This document shows positions 62,616 through 64,000 of a stretch of 64,000 nucleotides of DNA, piece after piece. The position numbers and the translations under genes were made by a program. Position 1 is the stretch's first letter, and every line of letters starts with the position of its first letter. This stretch comes from Blastocatellia bacterium (GTDB lineage Bacteria > Acidobacteriota > Blastocatellia > Chloracidobacteriales > Chloracidobacteriaceae): the NCBI GenBank assembly GCA_019695185.1, contig JAIBAN010000032.1, positions 1-64,000 on the forward strand. The letters run 5' to 3'. The notes under the pieces are model-generated. The model did not search any database. It had not been told where the DNA came from and saw only the letters and a program-made list of their open reading frames with translations.

Positions 62616-64000
62616 CTAACTATTACCCATAAGTTTTGGCGGACGCAGGACGAGCCAAGTTTCCGCAATATCGGTTAGCCGTTGCCAACCCCGCCAGATG
62701 GTCGTGACATCCGGTTCGCCATCCCCCTTACGAGCTAAAAACCCACCCAATTGTGCAATCCATCTGACGGATTGCCGCACGGTGGGTGGTTGTGGTGGGA
62801 GTTGGGTGGTTTTCTGAACCCGGCAATCCAACGCCAGCCATTCGTGTTCCGCTCAGATGGTGGTGCAGGGTGCTTCCGGCTGTTGCCGATTGAGATGCGT
62901 CAACCAAAACAGCCGCCAGGCCACCACACACATCAGGGTCAGATACCGCATCAAGCGCTCGGCGGTCATCAAGCGACAGGCTTCGACCCGGCAACCGGAT
63001 TTCAGAATCTTATGAAAAATTTCAATCTGCCAGCGCAGACAATACCACTCAATCCGCTCAACCGCGTGCGGGAAACTCAGCACCGGCACATTGGTCAATA
63101 ACATCCATTCCAAGGGTGTTGCCTCCGCCGGAGGGTTGATTTCCGTCGCCCAGACCGCCCACACCGCCACCGCTTTCCACCCGGCCATCCGCAATTCCAC
63201 CGGACGTTGGGGCGGACGCACCGTGACCGGAGCGTACCTCACGGCAAGTCTCGCCTGGCGGGCCGGTTGCCCTGGCCGGGCCGCGACTTCCACCGTCAGC
63301 TCACCAGCCACGGCCTGCTGCTGGAGTTCCTCCCATAAACATGCCGACTGCCCCACCAGTCGCCGGTCTTGGACGGCTCGCACCACGTAGCCAGCTTGCA
63401 GTTGTTGCGCGGTCAACAGAAATTCAAACAGGTCGGCTTCCCGGTCACCGACTGTGATGACCTGCACCCCTTGGGGCACACGCTCCATCGTCGTCTCAAG
63501 CGCCGCCAACCATTTGGAACTTTCCTTCGCGCTGAGCGGTTGCCGTTTGTGTTCGTCGGCCTCCTGGCGCGGCACTTCATCCCGCACCCACCGTTGCTGC
63601 GCCAACACCCCCAACGGAATTCCCTGCACCGTCAGGGCCAAGGTCGTCTGCATCATGATGCCGGCTGCCCCTTCCCGGTAATTCCCAATTGGTCCGAGCC
63701 CGCTCGTCTTGCGATGGGCTGGATCATCCAATTCCGTCGTGTCCTGGATGGCCAGCACTACCTGATGTCCGCGCATCCGCGCTTCAACCCGTTTCCGGTG
63801 TGCCTGGAGAATCTCTTCCCCCCTCACCCGTTCGTTGGCAAAAAACCGAGAGGCGGCTTTGGTGTCGGCCCAATCCTCACTCGCTTGATTGATTGAGGCC
63901 AACGGTTGACCGGAAAAGTCTTCGGCCAGTCGCTTCACTCGCTCATTTAACCGCCGATCACCAAGCTCATTCCCTTCAAATTCCGCGTGACTCCAGCTTC
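62616..64000 (-). mobile_element. IS4-family, IS50/Tn5-like insertion sequence (one end beyond window)
   Basis: The left end at 62616-62634 reads CTAACTATTACCCATAAGT and matches the Tn5 outside end CTGACTCTTATACACAAGT at 14 of 19 positions. The transposase frame fills the rest and leaves the window. The nine flanking bases GCTTCAGGC (62607-62615) are the candidate target duplication, whose partner lies outside. Confidence 0.88.
62616..64000 (-). pseudogene. IS4/IS50-type transposase with in-frame TGA
   Basis: The frame enters from beyond 64000 (SWSHAEFEGNELGDRRLNERVKRLA, the usual DNA-binding opening) and has the DDE features: AIQDTTELD with the first Asp, VGDREADLFEF with the second, and the YREK segment YCLRWQIEIFHKILKSGCRVE supplying Glu. 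At 62853-62855 a TGA interrupts, but the same frame continues for 78 codons with AEHEWLALDC and RWIAQLGGFLARKGDGEPD, TIWRGWQRLTD, the normal C-terminal multimerisation region, ending at the TAG inside the IS tip. So one nonsense change truncates an otherwise complete protein. Other genes here end in TGA, so recoding is unlikely; the copy is probably inactive unless read through. Confidence 0.88.

Overview
The window is chromosomal DNA from a moderately GC-rich, Gram-negative, environmental bacterium. The gene families point to Acidobacteriota, probably a Blastocatellia-like lineage: a group 1h type [NiFe]-hydrogenase large subunit followed by its NifU-family partner, a serine/threonine kinase carrying DUF4384, an ECF sigma factor of the Sig-70_X6 type, a secreted TPR-CHAT protein, giant delta-60-repeat proteins and a DUF2277 protein. 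This placement rests on family recognition only; no search was run and there is no rRNA gene here.

Layout. 0-2.2 kb: high-affinity hydrogenase locus (hhyL and the start of a NifU-family gene), with no small-subunit gene next to hhyL. 2.5-7.6 kb: OmpR/PhoQ-like two-component pair, divergent from a MacB/FtsX-type ABC exporter it may control. 8-12 kb: histidine phosphatase, sterol-desaturase-like membrane enzyme, exported Fe/Mn superoxide dismutase and an MFS transporter, then a decayed CusA-like RND pump. 12.9-25.1 kb: a DUF4350 protein and two 1.75-kilo-residue paralogous secreted proteins, each with 14 delta-60 repeats (apparently two seven-bladed propellers), Ig-like domains and a sialidase-like end. 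25.3-32.9 kb: a divergent signalling cassette with a secreted DUF4384 protein and a membrane kinase with a DUF4384 sensor on one strand, and an ECF sigma factor translationally coupled to a secreted TPR-CHAT protease-like protein on the other. 33-37.6 kb: MOSC protein, S41-like/TPR protein and a CxxC protein, separated by long empty spacers. 37.7-41.5 kb: arsenic operon (acr3, arsM, arsC, membrane protein) with divergent arsR. 41.5-48 kb: alpha/beta hydrolase with Ig-like tail, NTF2-like protein and a 1232-residue DUF4132 protein. 48-54 kb: tripartite RND efflux operon. 54.7-58.5 kb: hybrid histidine kinase plus a response regulator with a Cys/His C-terminal module. 58.7-62.6 kb: outer-membrane barrel-like protein behind a MerR-type promoter, ATP-grasp protein, DUF2277 protein and a gene truncated by an insertion. 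62.6-64 kb: IS4/IS50-type insertion sequence with an in-frame stop in its transposase.

Two repeat themes run through the window. Heptanucleotide tandem arrays of two sequence types (GGACTGA-like and GGGTTCN/GAAACCC-like) occur at about a dozen places, mostly in gaps between genes but also in frame inside both giant paralogues and directly against a start codon. Long perfect palindromes (TCACCGCAGAGGCGC arms) bracket the pair of giant genes. The best candidate for a poorly described system is the kinase/DUF4384/ECF-sigma/CHAT cassette at 25.3-32.9 kb. The twin 14-blade proteins with shared leaders, and the MerR-type promoter without a local MerR gene, are the next most interesting points.
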